Assembly: GCA_017549145.1 (NCBI GenBank)
Contig: JAFYVM010000073.1
Coordinates: 19,781-83,780, forward strand
From: Bacteroidales bacterium
GTDB taxonomy: Bacteria; Bacteroidota; Bacteroidia; Bacteroidales; UBA932
Length of the DNA: 64,000 bases
Direction: 5' to 3'
The translations under genes were made by a program, and so were the position numbers. The notes under the pieces were generated by a model. The model worked only from the letters and a program-made list of their open reading frames with translations, was not told the DNA's origin and did no database searches. Below, in pieces: positions 1 to 8,994 of the stretch. The stretch's first letter is position 1. The number at the start of each line of letters is the position of its first letter.

Positions 1-1
1 C

Positions 2-1012
2 TTCGGAGCAAGTGAGAACACACTCCCCTATGCCAAAGAATATATCACGATTATCCTTTACGGAAACATCATCACCCACCTATACTTTGGTCTGAATGCA
101 GCAATGAGATCCACTGGTGATCCAAAGAAAGCAATGGGACTCACCATCTTTACGGTGATCATCAATGCCATTCTTGACCCGATCTTCATCTTTACCTTTG
201 ATATGGGTATTGCCGGAGCAGCGTGGGCTACAGTTCTGTCTCAGCTGATATCACTTGTAATCGTGATGTTACATTTCAGCAATCACGAAAGAGCTGTACA
301 CTTCAAGAAAGGTATCCTCAGACTCAATCTTAAGATTGCAAAAGAGTCACTTACAATCGGTGCTGGTCCATTCCTCATGAATGCTGCAGCATGTTTGGTT
401 ACACTGTTCATCAACCAGCAGTTCAGACAATACAGCGGAGACCTCGGTATCGGTGCCTACGGTATCTGTAACCGCATCATATTCATGTTTATCATGATAT
501 GCATGGGTCTGAACATGGGCATGCAGCCTATAGCTGGATACAACTACGGCGCAAGACAATACTCACGCGTGAAGGCTGTTTTCTGGATGACCGCAAAGAT
601 GGCATCAGTCGTCACTTTCATCTGCTTTGCCATCGCACTCTTTATTCCAAAGGTTGCAACCGGAATCTTTACACACGACGAGGAACTTCTAGGTATGGCA
701 TCACATGGTCTCAGACTTCTTGGCCTTGGACTCCCTACTGTAGGTTTCCAGATGATTACCACAAACTTCTTCCAGTCACTTGGAATGGTGAGGAAGTCAG
801 TAATCCTTTCTCTTTCAAGACAGATTCTCTTCCTTCTCCCAGCGCTATATCTCATGCCGCTATGGCTTGGTGATACGGGAATCTGGCTCAGCTACCCTAT
901 TTCAGATGTACTTTCATTCCTTCTGAGTGCAATAATGCTTAGAAGCCTGTTCAGAAAGTTTACTAAACTAAAAGACGGAGGAGATCCATCTGTACTTGGA
1001 AGCAGTCTCTAA
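2..1012 (+). CDS. MATE family efflux transporter (5' end outside window)
   Basis: The frame is open from base 2, so the first in-frame ATG (base 104) is internal and the true start lies before the window. The visible 336 residues are a run of hydrophobic segments with the MATE-type stretch ending AAMRSTGDPKKAMG near the left edge, and a later MGLNMGMQPIAGYNYGA segment. That second motif is characteristic of Na+/H+-coupled multidrug and toxin exporters of the inner membrane. By family length (about 440-460 residues) roughly the first 110 residues are missing. The gene ends two bases before the next start, so it is probably cotranscribed with the serine hydrolase. Family is confident; substrate is unknown. 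Confidence 0.93.
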   Translation, partial: FGASENTLPYAKEYITIILYGNIITHLYFGLNAAMRSTGDPKKAMGLTIFTVIINAILDPIFIFTFDMGIAGAAWATVLSQLISLVIVMLHFSNHERAVHFKKGILRLNLKIAKESLTIGAGPFLMNAAACLVTLFINQQFRQYSGDLGIGAYGICNRIIFMFIMICMGLNMGMQPIAGYNYGARQYSRVKAVFWMTAKMASVVTFICFAIALFIPKVATGIFTHDEELLGMASHGLRLLGLGLPTVGFQMITTNFFQSLGMVRKSVILSLSRQILFLLPALYLMPLWLGDTGIWLSYPISDVLSFLLSAIMLRSLFRKFTKLKDGGDPSVLGSSL

Positions 1013-1014
1013 TC

Positions 1015-2277
1015 ATGAAACGAATCCATATTCTCATAGCCGTGATTCTCGGAGTCACGTCACTTGGCGTTTATAGTTCTCTCAAGAGTCAGAATACTCA
1101 GAAGAGTACTATTCACCTAAACTCTACCTTGAAAAACTCCATGTCACAGATTGAAGGGCTTACAGGAATGGATCAAGAGATGAAGGCCTACCTTAATAAA
1201 TGGAATATCAAGGGTGCATCACTTGCCATTATGCGCAATGACTCTCTTGTATATGCAAAAGGTTATGGTTGGGCAGATAAGGATGCTGGAGAAAGAATGG
1301 ACGTCGGGCATATTATGAGAGTTGCGTCTGTCTCAAAACTCATCACTGCAATCGGTATAATGGTACTGCAGGATCAGGGCAAGATTACTATAAAGGATAA
1401 GGTATTCGGTCCTAAAGGTGTGCTATATACCACCTACATGAACTCTCTGGCAAAGGATCCTCTATACAAAGAATTGACTATTGAACATCTGCTAAGACAC
1501 GAAGGAGGATATAAAAGAGACGCAATGTTCTCATCACTGACAGTCAAGTCACAAATGAATCTCACCGAAGCACCTACAGCTGACGATTTCATCAAATACA
1601 CTCTTCCAAGAAAACTCGATTTCGTTCCTGGTACCAGTCAGAAGTACTCAAATTTCAGTTACCTTCTGCTTTCGCGCATTATTGAAGTCGTATCAGGAAT
1701 GCCTTATGAGAAATTCATAAAAGAATATGTCCTCAAGCCCGCAGGATGCTTCGATATGCATATTGCCGGCAACTACTTGGAAGACAGAAGAAAAAACGAG
1801 GTCCACTATTACGCACACGGAAATCTCGAAGACCGTATGGTTGATGAATTTAACGGCAGCGGAAACAAGGTTGACAAATGTTATGGCGGTAACAATATCA
1901 CCGTACTCTCAGGAGCTGGTGCATGGTGCGCATCACCTGTCGAGCTAGCCAGACTTGTAGCATCAGTTGACGGTAGAGATGAAGTACCTGATATAATTTC
2001 AAAGGAAGCATTCGAGCAGATGACAGAGTATTTCACTAAGGAAAAATTCTCTTTAGGCTGGAATGACACTAACCCGGAAAAGGGCTGGAATAGAACAGGT
2101 ACATTCACAGGTACAAGCGCCTTGGTAAAATATTATCCGAACAATGAGTGCTGGATCATGATTACCAATACTTCAACATGGAAGGGCTCAAGACTAACAA
2201 AGGTAACTGATTCTCTTTTCAGAAAATGCAGTTACCTCTATGGTCATGAACTTCCTAAACGTAATCTTTTCGATTAA
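1015..2277 (+). CDS. Serine hydrolase, beta-lactamase / class C PBP-like
   Basis: This 420-residue protein has an N-terminal hydrophobic segment (about residues 5-20) that looks like a signal peptide or anchor, so it should act outside the inner membrane. The fold is the beta-lactamase (Pfam PF00144) type. The catalytic SxxK is SVSK at residues 105-108, and a YSN triad (Tyr211) matches the YxN motif. The third HTG/KTG-like motif is probably the GTFTGT region near residue 360. Such proteins are usually esterases, D-aminopeptidases or penicillin-recognising enzymes rather than true beta-lactamases. It follows the MATE gene by two bases. Its stop overlaps the convergent butyrate kinase stop by four bases (TTAA). 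Substrate cannot be predicted. Confidence 0.88.
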   Translation: MKRIHILIAVILGVTSLGVYSSLKSQNTQKSTIHLNSTLKNSMSQIEGLTGMDQEMKAYLNKWNIKGASLAIMRNDSLVYAKGYGWADKDAGERMDVGHIMRVASVSKLITAIGIMVLQDQGKITIKDKVFGPKGVLYTTYMNSLAKDPLYKELTIEHLLRHEGGYKRDAMFSSLTVKSQMNLTEAPTADDFIKYTLPRKLDFVPGTSQKYSNFSYLLLSRIIEVVSGMPYEKFIKEYVLKPAGCFDMHIAGNYLEDRRKNEVHYYAHGNLEDRMVDEFNGSGNKVDKCYGGNNITVLSGAGAWCASPVELARLVASVDGRDEVPDIISKEAFEQMTEYFTKEKFSLGWNDTNPEKGWNRTGTFTGTSALVKYYPNNECWIMITNTSTWKGSRLTKVTDSLFRKCSYLYGHELPKRNLFD

Positions 2278-3371
2278 AGTTTACGATATTCTTTAATTTC
2301 AAACTCTTCAGAGAGCACTCCGTAGCCATTCTCAGCAAGGGACTCCAATTCATTCTCACCAGGATAAACCTCAACAGGAGCGATAAAGCTAACTCGCTCA
2401 GCGATATCAGCTGTAATATCCTTGCTATGAGCAATACCGCCTGTAAGAACGATTGCATCTACCTTTCCGCCAACAACGGTCGCCAAAGAGCCTATATACT
2501 TAGCTACAGACACGCTGAATCCCTTAAGGAAAGTAGCACAAGCCTCGTCTCCACTCTGGGCACGGGCTATCACTTCGCGAATGTCATTTGTACCGAAATA
2601 TGCTACAGCACCTCCCTTTCCAACTAGCTTCTTCTTGATTTCTGCCTTAGTGTATTCTCCACTGAAACACATCTCAACAAGTGGGAAACCAGGAACTGTA
2701 CCTGCGCGCTCAGGGCTGATAGGGCCATCGCCTCCAAGAGCATCGGTTGTATCGATTACAAGGCCATTTCTATGCAATGAAACAGACGAACCACCACCCA
2801 TATGAGCGACGATAACTGTCACATCCTTATTGGTCTTTCCCACACTCTTAGCATATTTACGAACCATAGCGCGTGAGTTGAGCGCATGGAAGAGAGTCTT
2901 ACGCGGGAACTCAGGGAGTCCTCCTACCTTTACCTCCGGCAACATTTCATCTGCCATAGGAGGGTCAGCGATAAATGCACGACATGCTGCACCACCCTTT
3001 GCCTCGTTGACCATCTTTGCGATGTCATCAGCAAGGAGGGCACTTAGATTACATGCATGAACTCCATTCTTGCCTTCGATCAAGGCATCTCTCATATCTT
3101 GATTAACCTCATAAACTCCAGTTTGAATCGGAGTGATGAGGCCACCTCTAGCCATCACCAGATCAATGGATTCCAGTGCTATACCACTCTCAGAAAGAAA
3201 CTCCGTAATGGCATCACGACGCATAGGAGTCTGATCCATCACGGAATTATACTTTGCAATTTCTTCTGCTGAATGTGTAAGATTCTTCTCGAAGAGCATC
3301 TCTCCAGAGTCATAGAATCCGATTTTTGATGATGTCGAACCAGTGTTGATTACTAGTATACGGCCTTTCAT
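2274..3371 (-). CDS. buk: Butyrate kinase
   Basis: This 365-residue cytoplasmic ASKHA-fold kinase converts butyryl phosphate plus ADP to butyrate plus ATP. It may also act on branched acyl phosphates. The N-terminal phosphate-binding motif is VINTGSTSSK (residues 7-16), and the second is AHMGGGSSVSLH near residue 190, followed by GGDGPISPERAG, typical of Buk. Length matches the family (355-365). It is the last gene of a minus-strand cluster with a phosphate acyltransferase and acetate kinase, so ATP from acyl-CoA is the likely role. A 45-base gap with a REP-like hairpin separates it from the upstream acyltransferase gene. Family is confident; preferred chain length is inferred. Confidence 0.95.
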   Translation of the reverse strand: MKGRILVINTGSTSSKIGFYDSGEMLFEKNLTHSAEEIAKYNSVMDQTPMRRDAITEFLSESGIALESIDLVMARGGLITPIQTGVYEVNQDMRDALIEGKNGVHACNLSALLADDIAKMVNEAKGGAACRAFIADPPMADEMLPEVKVGGLPEFPRKTLFHALNSRAMVRKYAKSVGKTNKDVTVIVAHMGGGSSVSLHRNGLVIDTTDALGGDGPISPERAGTVPGFPLVEMCFSGEYTKAEIKKKLVGKGGAVAYFGTNDIREVIARAQSGDEACATFLKGFSVSVAKYIGSLATVVGGKVDAIVLTGGIAHSKDITADIAERVSFIAPVEVYPGENELESLAENGYGVLSEEFEIKEYRKL

Positions 3372-3388
3372 TTTATACTTTGTTTTAA

Positions 3389-3415
3389 GATCCTTCGCTT
3401 CGTTCAGGATGACAC
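3389..3415. repeat. REP-like palindrome between ptb and buk
   Basis: The stretch reads gatccttcgcttcgttc followed by aggatgacac. Its ATCCT and AGGAT ends can pair into a small hairpin. It is clearly related to copies at 36137-36205, 29121-29150 and 43061-43090. It sits in the 45-base gap between two genes of one operon, where it could influence mRNA processing or stability; that is inference. Confidence 0.75.
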
Positions 3416-3416
3416 G

Positions 3417-4313
3417 CTAGAGTGCTGCCATTGCAATTGAGTTGAGTTTGGTGTCGATGCTGTCTGCGCGGCTGGAGAGCACACATGGAACCTTCGCACC
3501 CACAAGGATTCCAGCCTGCTTTACACCTGCAACAAGCTTGGAGTTAGCCTTATAGAAAACATTACCAGACTCAATATTAGGGAAGAGCAAGCAATCAGCA
3601 TCGCCAGCCACAGGGCTTACAAGGCCCTTGATCTCAACTGACTCCTGATCAATTGCAACATCCAATGCCAAAGGTCCGTCAGCCACACAACCACGGATCT
3701 GTCCACGATCAACCATCTTAGAAAGCATTGCGGCCTCCATTGTAGCTGGCTGGCTAGGAAGAACCTGCTCTGTTGCAGCAATGATTGCAACCTTTGGAAG
3801 TGAAATACCTGCTGACTTTGCCACCTTCACCAACTCTCCCATAATCAACTGCTTCTGCTTGAAGTCAGGAGCTGGAATAACGGCTACATCACCAACAAAA
3901 AGAAGCTTATGATAAGCAGGAGTTTCCAACACGGTGCAATGGGTAAGGGTTCCCTTTGGAGGGAGAAGACCTGTTTCCTTGTTAAGGATAGCGCGAAGGA
4001 ACTTGTCTGTAGAGCAAAGACCCTTCATAAGGAAATCACCCTGACCTTCACGAATCATCTGCACAGCCTGAGCAATAGAAGCAAGCTCGTTTGCATTATG
4101 TACAATTGTAAATGATGCGACATTAACTCCCTCCTCAGCACAAGCGGCTGCAATCATCTCCTGATCACCAACAAGGGTAACATCAGCCAATCCCATTTCA
4201 ACAGCCTTGGAAGCTGCTGCAATAGTGTGGGTGTCAACTCCCCAGGCAGCGACCATTCTTTTTTTCTGACCTCTGCCCTGGAGTTCTGCAAATATTTCTG
4301 AAAAATTCTTCAT
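3417..4313 (-). CDS. ptb: Phosphate butyryltransferase (phosphate acyltransferase)
   Basis: This 298-residue cytoplasmic enzyme should exchange CoA for phosphate on butyryl-CoA (or acetyl-CoA) to give the acyl phosphate used by the neighbouring kinases. Length fits Ptb (about 300) better than single-domain Pta (about 330). The C-terminal half carries the family signature with residues VADGPLALDVAID and the GDADCLLFPNIESGN block typical of the PTA_PTB family. It lies six bases after ackA and ahead of buk on the same strand. That position makes it the shared acyltransferase of the cluster, perhaps serving both kinases. Discrimination between acetyl and butyryl substrates cannot be made from sequence alone. 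Confidence 0.9.
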   Translation of the reverse strand: MKNFSEIFAELQGRGQKKRMVAAWGVDTHTIAAASKAVEMGLADVTLVGDQEMIAAACAEEGVNVASFTIVHNANELASIAQAVQMIREGQGDFLMKGLCSTDKFLRAILNKETGLLPPKGTLTHCTVLETPAYHKLLFVGDVAVIPAPDFKQKQLIMGELVKVAKSAGISLPKVAIIAATEQVLPSQPATMEAAMLSKMVDRGQIRGCVADGPLALDVAIDQESVEIKGLVSPVAGDADCLLFPNIESGNVFYKANSKLVAGVKQAGILVGAKVPCVLSSRADSIDTKLNSIAMAAL

Positions 4314-4318
4314 TCGGA

Positions 4319-5530
4319 TTATTCTTCGTTCTGAACGATTTCCATTGTGTCGCGAGCGATCATCAACTCCTCGTTAGTAGTGATGAGGGCAACCTTAACC
4401 TTAGAATCTGGAAGAGAAATCATTGTATCAACTCCTCTTACAACATTTGCCTCATAGTCAAATGTAACTCCGAGGTATGCAAGATTTTCACATACTCTAC
4501 GACGGATACGGCTGTTGTTCTCACCGATACCACCTGTGAACACCACCATATCAAGACCATTCATAGCTGCAGCGTAAGCACCGATGTACTTGATGATCTC
4601 ATATGTAAGTTTCTTAAGAACAAGCTTAGCCTTAGGATCACCTGCGTTGGCAGCATCATCAAGGTCACGAGCATCTGAAGAAAGCTGTGAAAGACCGATG
4701 AATCCACTCTTCTTGTTCATCACCTGGCTAACCTGTGACGGTGTAAGTCCCTCCTTCTCCTGAAGGTATGTGACTACATCCGGGTCGATGCTACCGCAAC
4801 GTGTTCCCATTGTAAGTCCCTCAAGTGGAGTGAATCCCATTGTTGTATCAATTGACTTACCGTTCAATACAGCAGCGATAGAGCTACCATTACCGAGGTG
4901 GCAAGTTACGATCTTAGAGTTGTTGATATCAAGACCTGCGAACTTAGCTCCCTTTGCAGATACATACTTGTGGCTTGTACCATGGAAACCATATCTACGG
5001 ATACGATACTTTTCGTAGTACTCGTATGGAAGAGAGTACATGTATGCGTATTGAGGCATGCTCTGGTGGAAAGCCGTATCGAATACAGCAACCTGAGGAA
5101 CATTAGGAAGTACAGCTGAAACAGCCTTGATTCCAAGAAGGTTTGCAGGGTTGTGAAGAGGTGCAAGATCAACACACTTCTCAATCTGCGCTACAACCTT
5201 ATCAGTGATGAGCTGGCTGCACACAAAATCCTCTGCTCCGTGAACAACTCGGTGTCCTACTGCCTCAATGTCTTCCAAAGTCGAGAGTACTCCATACTCC
5301 TTGTCAAGAAGAGCTTCCATCACTGCCTGAATACCTACTGTATGGTCTGCGATCGGCATTTCCTTTACGAATTTCTCTTTACCTGGAGCCTCATGCTTAA
5401 CGCATCCGACTTCCATTCCGATTCTTTCTACGAGACCCTTGGCAAGAAGGTCATAAACCTCCTCGTTCTTCATATCAAGAAGCTGATATTTAAGTGAAGA
5501 ACTACCACAATTCAATACTAAGATTACCAT
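4319..5530 (-). CDS. ackA: Acetate kinase
   Basis: This 403-residue cytoplasmic kinase makes acetate and ATP from acetyl phosphate. The start motif VLNCGSSSLKYQ has Asn7. The RYGFHGTSH block near residue 180 holds the catalytic histidine, and HLGNGSS, TMGTRCGSIDPD, FTGGIGENNSRIR and the late TNEELMIA glutamate motif are all intact. Length is standard for AckA. It is the first gene of the ackA-ptb-buk run. A Bacteroidetes-type promoter lies about 40 bases upstream (5569-5601, minus strand). Classic ackA partners are pta; here the downstream gene looks like ptb. Confidence 0.97.
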   Translation of the reverse strand: MVILVLNCGSSSLKYQLLDMKNEEVYDLLAKGLVERIGMEVGCVKHEAPGKEKFVKEMPIADHTVGIQAVMEALLDKEYGVLSTLEDIEAVGHRVVHGAEDFVCSQLITDKVVAQIEKCVDLAPLHNPANLLGIKAVSAVLPNVPQVAVFDTAFHQSMPQYAYMYSLPYEYYEKYRIRRYGFHGTSHKYVSAKGAKFAGLDINNSKIVTCHLGNGSSIAAVLNGKSIDTTMGFTPLEGLTMGTRCGSIDPDVVTYLQEKEGLTPSQVSQVMNKKSGFIGLSQLSSDARDLDDAANAGDPKAKLVLKKLTYEIIKYIGAYAAAMNGLDMVVFTGGIGENNSRIRRRVCENLAYLGVTFDYEANVVRGVDTMISLPDSKVKVALITTNEELMIARDTMEIVQNEE

Positions 5531-5568
5531 TGCTATTATAATTTTACGATAATTCGGTCATAAAGACG

Positions 5569-5601
5569 CAAAGTTATAAAAATAATCGCTACTTTAGCAA
5601 A
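5569..5601 (-). promoter_or_regulatory. Promoter of ackA-ptb-buk
   Basis: Read on the minus strand this is TTTG, 21 bases, then TAACTTTG, matching the Bacteroidetes primary sigma consensus (TTTG / TAnnTTTG). The -7 element ends about 38 bases before the ackA start. Confidence 0.7.
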
Positions 5602-5613
5602 AATTCGAAGGAA

Positions 5614-6693
5614 ATGGAAGGGGCGCGAGATAGTGTGAAGTTGGCATTGCCATTTGCTGCAGGAATATTATCTTTTTCCTGCCTTTCTCTCAGTATTTTT
5701 CATACTCATTTAGCAGCGGGACTGACATTGGTTCTAGTCTGTTCGTTTGCTATTCACCTACTTTTATCACACAAGACAGGGATACTGGAAATCACCATTC
5801 TAGGATGCTTGACGGGCATTTTTGTAAGGGCGAACCATAATCTTATCATGCTTACATATCCAGAAATTTCTTCTCTTACAGCCTCAGCGGAAAGCATCGG
5901 TCAGACACTTCAGAACTGGATAGACAAAATCGAATTCAAAAACCCAGACACTAACGCATTGATCAAGGCCCTCCTGACTGGAAATCGTGGTCAGATTCCC
6001 GATCACATAACGCAGGCGTTCCGCACCAGTGGAGCCTCTCACATTCTGGCCCTATCAGGCCTGCATTTGGGGATTATCTACTTGATTATTTCCAAACTTC
6101 TGTCACTTGCCGGAGGTAACCCAAAAGCAAGATTCGTCCGGAGAGTATTATGTATACTGACATGCACGATCTACTCCCTTGCTACAGGAGCCGGAGCATC
6201 AATCATAAGAGCCTTGATATTCGTGATAATCAGAGAAATCTCCAGACTTTTACATCGTCAGCCTGATTTGAAAGACATCCTTGCCTCCAGCCTGATAATT
6301 CAATTGACATTCTTCCCTTCAGACATCTCAAACATTGGCTTTCAGCTTTCATATGCAGCAATTGCCGGCATCGCCTGGATTCACCCATATCTTAAAGAAA
6401 TCTGGCCGGAAGACTCTGATCCAATACTGAAACGCATCTGGGATTCAGCCTCCATATCAATCTCTTGTCAGCTCACAACCGGACCTTTGGCATGGTTCTA
6501 TTTCGGAACCTTTCCGCAATATTTCATATTGACCAATCTGATAGCACTTCCACTTACAGGCCTGATTATTCCTGCAGCATTGCTTACCACTGCTCTGTCT
6601 GCAATGGGAATATGCCCGAATCTATTGATTCAGGGCACGGAAATGCTTGTCATCGCACTATGTAGTTCACTTGAAATCATAGCCTCTATGTAA
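5614..6693 (+). CDS. ComEC/Rec2-family membrane protein, short form
   Basis: This 359-residue multi-pass inner-membrane protein is related to the ComEC DNA-uptake channel. The competence domain is recognised by the segment SGASHILALSGLHLGIIY (about residues 137-154) and the later FQLSYAAIAGIAW. Full-length Bacteroidetes ComEC is normally about 650-750 residues and may carry a C-terminal metallo-beta-lactamase-like region. Here the reading frame stops after LEIIASM, just after the transmembrane channel part, and the opposite-strand ApbE gene begins two bases later. No continuation exists downstream, so it is either a lineage-specific short form or a decayed gene. The start is a plausible ATG. 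Uptake function is uncertain. Confidence 0.85.
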   Translation: MEGARDSVKLALPFAAGILSFSCLSLSIFHTHLAAGLTLVLVCSFAIHLLLSHKTGILEITILGCLTGIFVRANHNLIMLTYPEISSLTASAESIGQTLQNWIDKIEFKNPDTNALIKALLTGNRGQIPDHITQAFRTSGASHILALSGLHLGIIYLIISKLLSLAGGNPKARFVRRVLCILTCTIYSLATGAGASIIRALIFVIIREISRLLHRQPDLKDILASSLIIQLTFFPSDISNIGFQLSYAAIAGIAWIHPYLKEIWPEDSDPILKRIWDSASISISCQLTTGPLAWFYFGTFPQYFILTNLIALPLTGLIIPAALLTTALSAMGICPNLLIQGTEMLVIALCSSLEIIASM

Positions 6694-6695
6694 GA

Positions 6696-7760
6696 CTATT
6701 GCTCTATTACAAAACCGTCGGAGGTCCATACCTTAAACACCCCTCCCTCGTCATAAATAAGACAGCCCTCCACATCAGGCTGAGAAGCCAAAAAGTTCTG
6801 AGACTGCTCCAAACCTATTACCATACAATGAGTTGCATATGCATCAGCAAGAGTAGCATCTGGAGCAAGAATTGTGGCACTGAGAAGGGTATGAGAGACA
6901 GGATATCCGGTACGCGGATCTACAGTATGGGCGTATTTCTTTCCGTCCTTAACATAGAACTTTCTATAATTTCCGGAAGTGACCACTCCATGAGGGCCTT
7001 CAGGTACACGGAAAACAGCCTGAAGATTCTGACCAGGGGTATCATTCCCATCCACAGGGCTATCAATTCCAATAGTCCAGCTATTACCTGATGGATTGAC
7101 TCCGTCGCAATAAATTTCGCCGATATCCACCATCATATCCTTCACCCCGATAGAATATAGATATGCTGCCACGACATCACAGCTATATCCCTGAGCTATT
7201 GCATTATAGTTCAGCTGAGGCATAATCTCATCAGCAGAATTCAACAGGAGTGACTTAGGACTGAGCTTACCGTTATCCGAAAGAACAGAAGTCATATCCC
7301 TCTGGAGTCTTCTCATTCCACATCCTGCAAGAATCTGGGCAACTCTTTCATCAGACGGCATTTCACCCGACTTGAATCCGAACCCCCAGACGTCAAACAA
7401 TGGAGCTGACGCCACATCCACGCAACCTTCTGTAGCATCGTAAACAGCTACAGCTCTGCCATATATATCCAGAAAAAGGCTATCAGGAATAATGTCTCCA
7501 CCAGCATTAAAAGTACTCAAGAGAGAACCCTTGTTATAACCTGAAAGAGAGTTATCAATTTGGGCGAGGATAGAATCCAACGAATCTTTAATCTCCTTCT
7601 CGCTTACACTGACACCGGTTAAATTAGCCTTGACAGACCAGGTTCCACCTTGTGCATAACCAGTGAACTGAACATATTTATCAGCCTGCTGACACGATAC
7701 AGCCAACAAAATGGCAGATAACAGAATATATAGCGGGGATAACAGAGTCTTCATACGCAT
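6696..7760 (-). CDS. apbE: FAD:protein FMN transferase, lipoprotein (ApbE)
   Basis: The start is taken at 7760 (MRMKTLL) or 7754. An upstream in-frame ATG at 8033 would run through the divergent lipoprotein start and is unlikely. The 354-residue product has a signal peptide and lipobox ending AVSC (Cys23), so it is a periplasm-facing lipoprotein. ApbE attaches FMN to threonines of NqrB/C or RnfD/G-type subunits. Visible family motifs are NAIAQGYSCDVV, MVDIGE, VVTSGNYRKFY, HTVDPRTGYPV and the metal-binding ATLADAYAT near the C-terminus. It converges with the ComEC-like gene. A likely -7 element TATATTTG lies about 20 bases upstream of the start. Function is confident from family. Confidence 0.92.
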   Translation of the reverse strand: MRMKTLLSPLYILLSAILLAVSCQQADKYVQFTGYAQGGTWSVKANLTGVSVSEKEIKDSLDSILAQIDNSLSGYNKGSLLSTFNAGGDIIPDSLFLDIYGRAVAVYDATEGCVDVASAPLFDVWGFGFKSGEMPSDERVAQILAGCGMRRLQRDMTSVLSDNGKLSPKSLLLNSADEIMPQLNYNAIAQGYSCDVVAAYLYSIGVKDMMVDIGEIYCDGVNPSGNSWTIGIDSPVDGNDTPGQNLQAVFRVPEGPHGVVTSGNYRKFYVKDGKKYAHTVDPRTGYPVSHTLLSATILAPDATLADAYATHCMVIGLEQSQNFLASQPDVEGCLIYDEGGVFKVWTSDGFVIEQ

Positions 7761-7845
7761 AGGTAAAGTATTTGCACAAATATAGCGGTTTTTCAAATTA
7801 AAATGTGCATCTTTGCAGGTTGTATATATAAACATATTATAATAG

Positions 7846-8994
7846 ATGATTACCAGATATATTCGAAACATCATATTCGCATCTCTTGCTGTTTTGGCAG
7901 CCGTATCGTGTAAGGACGACGAAGATGAGGTTAAACCGCCAATGGACGGCACCCTTGTAGTCGATGGTGTTGAAACGTACGTCAACGCCAGAACTGATTC
8001 AAGAGAAATCACATTGAAGCCAAGCGGTGTCACTCATCCTGACGGAAAGGGTATCGGTTATTGCTGGAAAGTAACTCCTGGCATGACGACTTATGACACA
8101 ACCCGCTTCGAAAATGGTCTGAATATCAAGGGAGAGCCTTCGGACGGTACATTCAAGTATACATTGAAGGACTCTGTAGCTACATATTCTATCTATTGCT
8201 ACGCATTTGCAGACGGCTACTCATCAAAATCTTCTACATCATACACAACTGTAGTCAGAGGAGGCGTACAGCTTACTCCTGATGATCCACAGGTATCAAT
8301 CACAAACAGAAATATTATTGAGAACGGTAAGCCGCTTGCAGGCACTGACTACTACTATATTTCTGCCGGATCACATGACTGGATTGCGTACAACATGTAT
8401 GAAGAAGGTGGTATTCCATATCTCCATTATGAAGCATTGTCAGACGTTTTAGGACGTTTTTACTCATACGATGAAGCTAAGGCAATCTGCCAGAACCTTC
8501 CTGCAAACGGAGGAAATGCCTGGAGACTCCCAACCGATGAAGATTGGGTAAATGTAGTCAAGAGCGTTACAGCAGATGCCACAGGAGACTTCAGCGCAAA
8601 GGTTCACGAAGACATCTACTGGGACATCAAAAAGAACGGCAAGCCAAGTCTTTCGTCAAGACTTATCGCTAACGCAGAGTTCAACAGCACAGTGATGTGG
8701 GAATATTGGCCAGCAGTTGGAGCAATTGCAAACACTTCTGGACTTGCAATTATCCCAGTAGGATATGCAAACCTCGGTATTACCCCAGAGATCAAATCAA
8801 AGTCTGCTTATCCAAACGCATTGTTTGAGGGAGAATTCAAGCTTGCAGCATTCTGGACTGCTGATGAAGTTGAGGGTAACTCAGAGATGGCTTATTACAG
8901 ATACATCAACACAATGGATCCTTTCTTCATGATCGGAAAGGGTTACAAGAAAACATTCGGAGCATCAGTAAGATGCGTAAGAGACTCAAACTAA
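7846..8994 (+). CDS. FISUMP-domain lipoprotein, function unknown
   Basis: This 382-residue protein begins with a signal peptide and lipobox AVSC (Cys22) followed by acidic residues, which in Bacteroidetes favours outer-membrane surface export. Residues about 35-150 look like an immunoglobulin-type or unknown N-terminal domain. The C-terminal half carries WRLPTDEDWVNVV and ends GASVRCVRD. These are the hallmarks of the Fibrobacter succinogenes major paralogous (FISUMP) domain, a C-type-lectin-like fold. The gene stands alone, divergent from apbE, and its stop overlaps that of the convergent lolA-like gene by four bases. The role is likely surface-associated; ligand unknown. Confidence 0.8.
   Translation: MITRYIRNIIFASLAVLAAVSCKDDEDEVKPPMDGTLVVDGVETYVNARTDSREITLKPSGVTHPDGKGIGYCWKVTPGMTTYDTTRFENGLNIKGEPSDGTFKYTLKDSVATYSIYCYAFADGYSSKSSTSYTTVVRGGVQLTPDDPQVSITNRNIIENGKPLAGTDYYYISAGSHDWIAYNMYEEGGIPYLHYEALSDVLGRFYSYDEAKAICQNLPANGGNAWRLPTDEDWVNVVKSVTADATGDFSAKVHEDIYWDIKKNGKPSLSSRLIANAEFNSTVMWEYWPAVGAIANTSGLAIIPVGYANLGITPEIKSKSAYPNALFEGEFKLAAFWTADEVEGNSEMAYYRYINTMDPFFMIGKGYKKTFGASVRCVRDSN

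Noticed and set aside
7761-8033. Longer start of ApbE at 8033
   Set aside because: It would cover the start and lipobox of the divergent FISUMP gene. The MRMKTLL start gives a proper signal peptide and lipobox.
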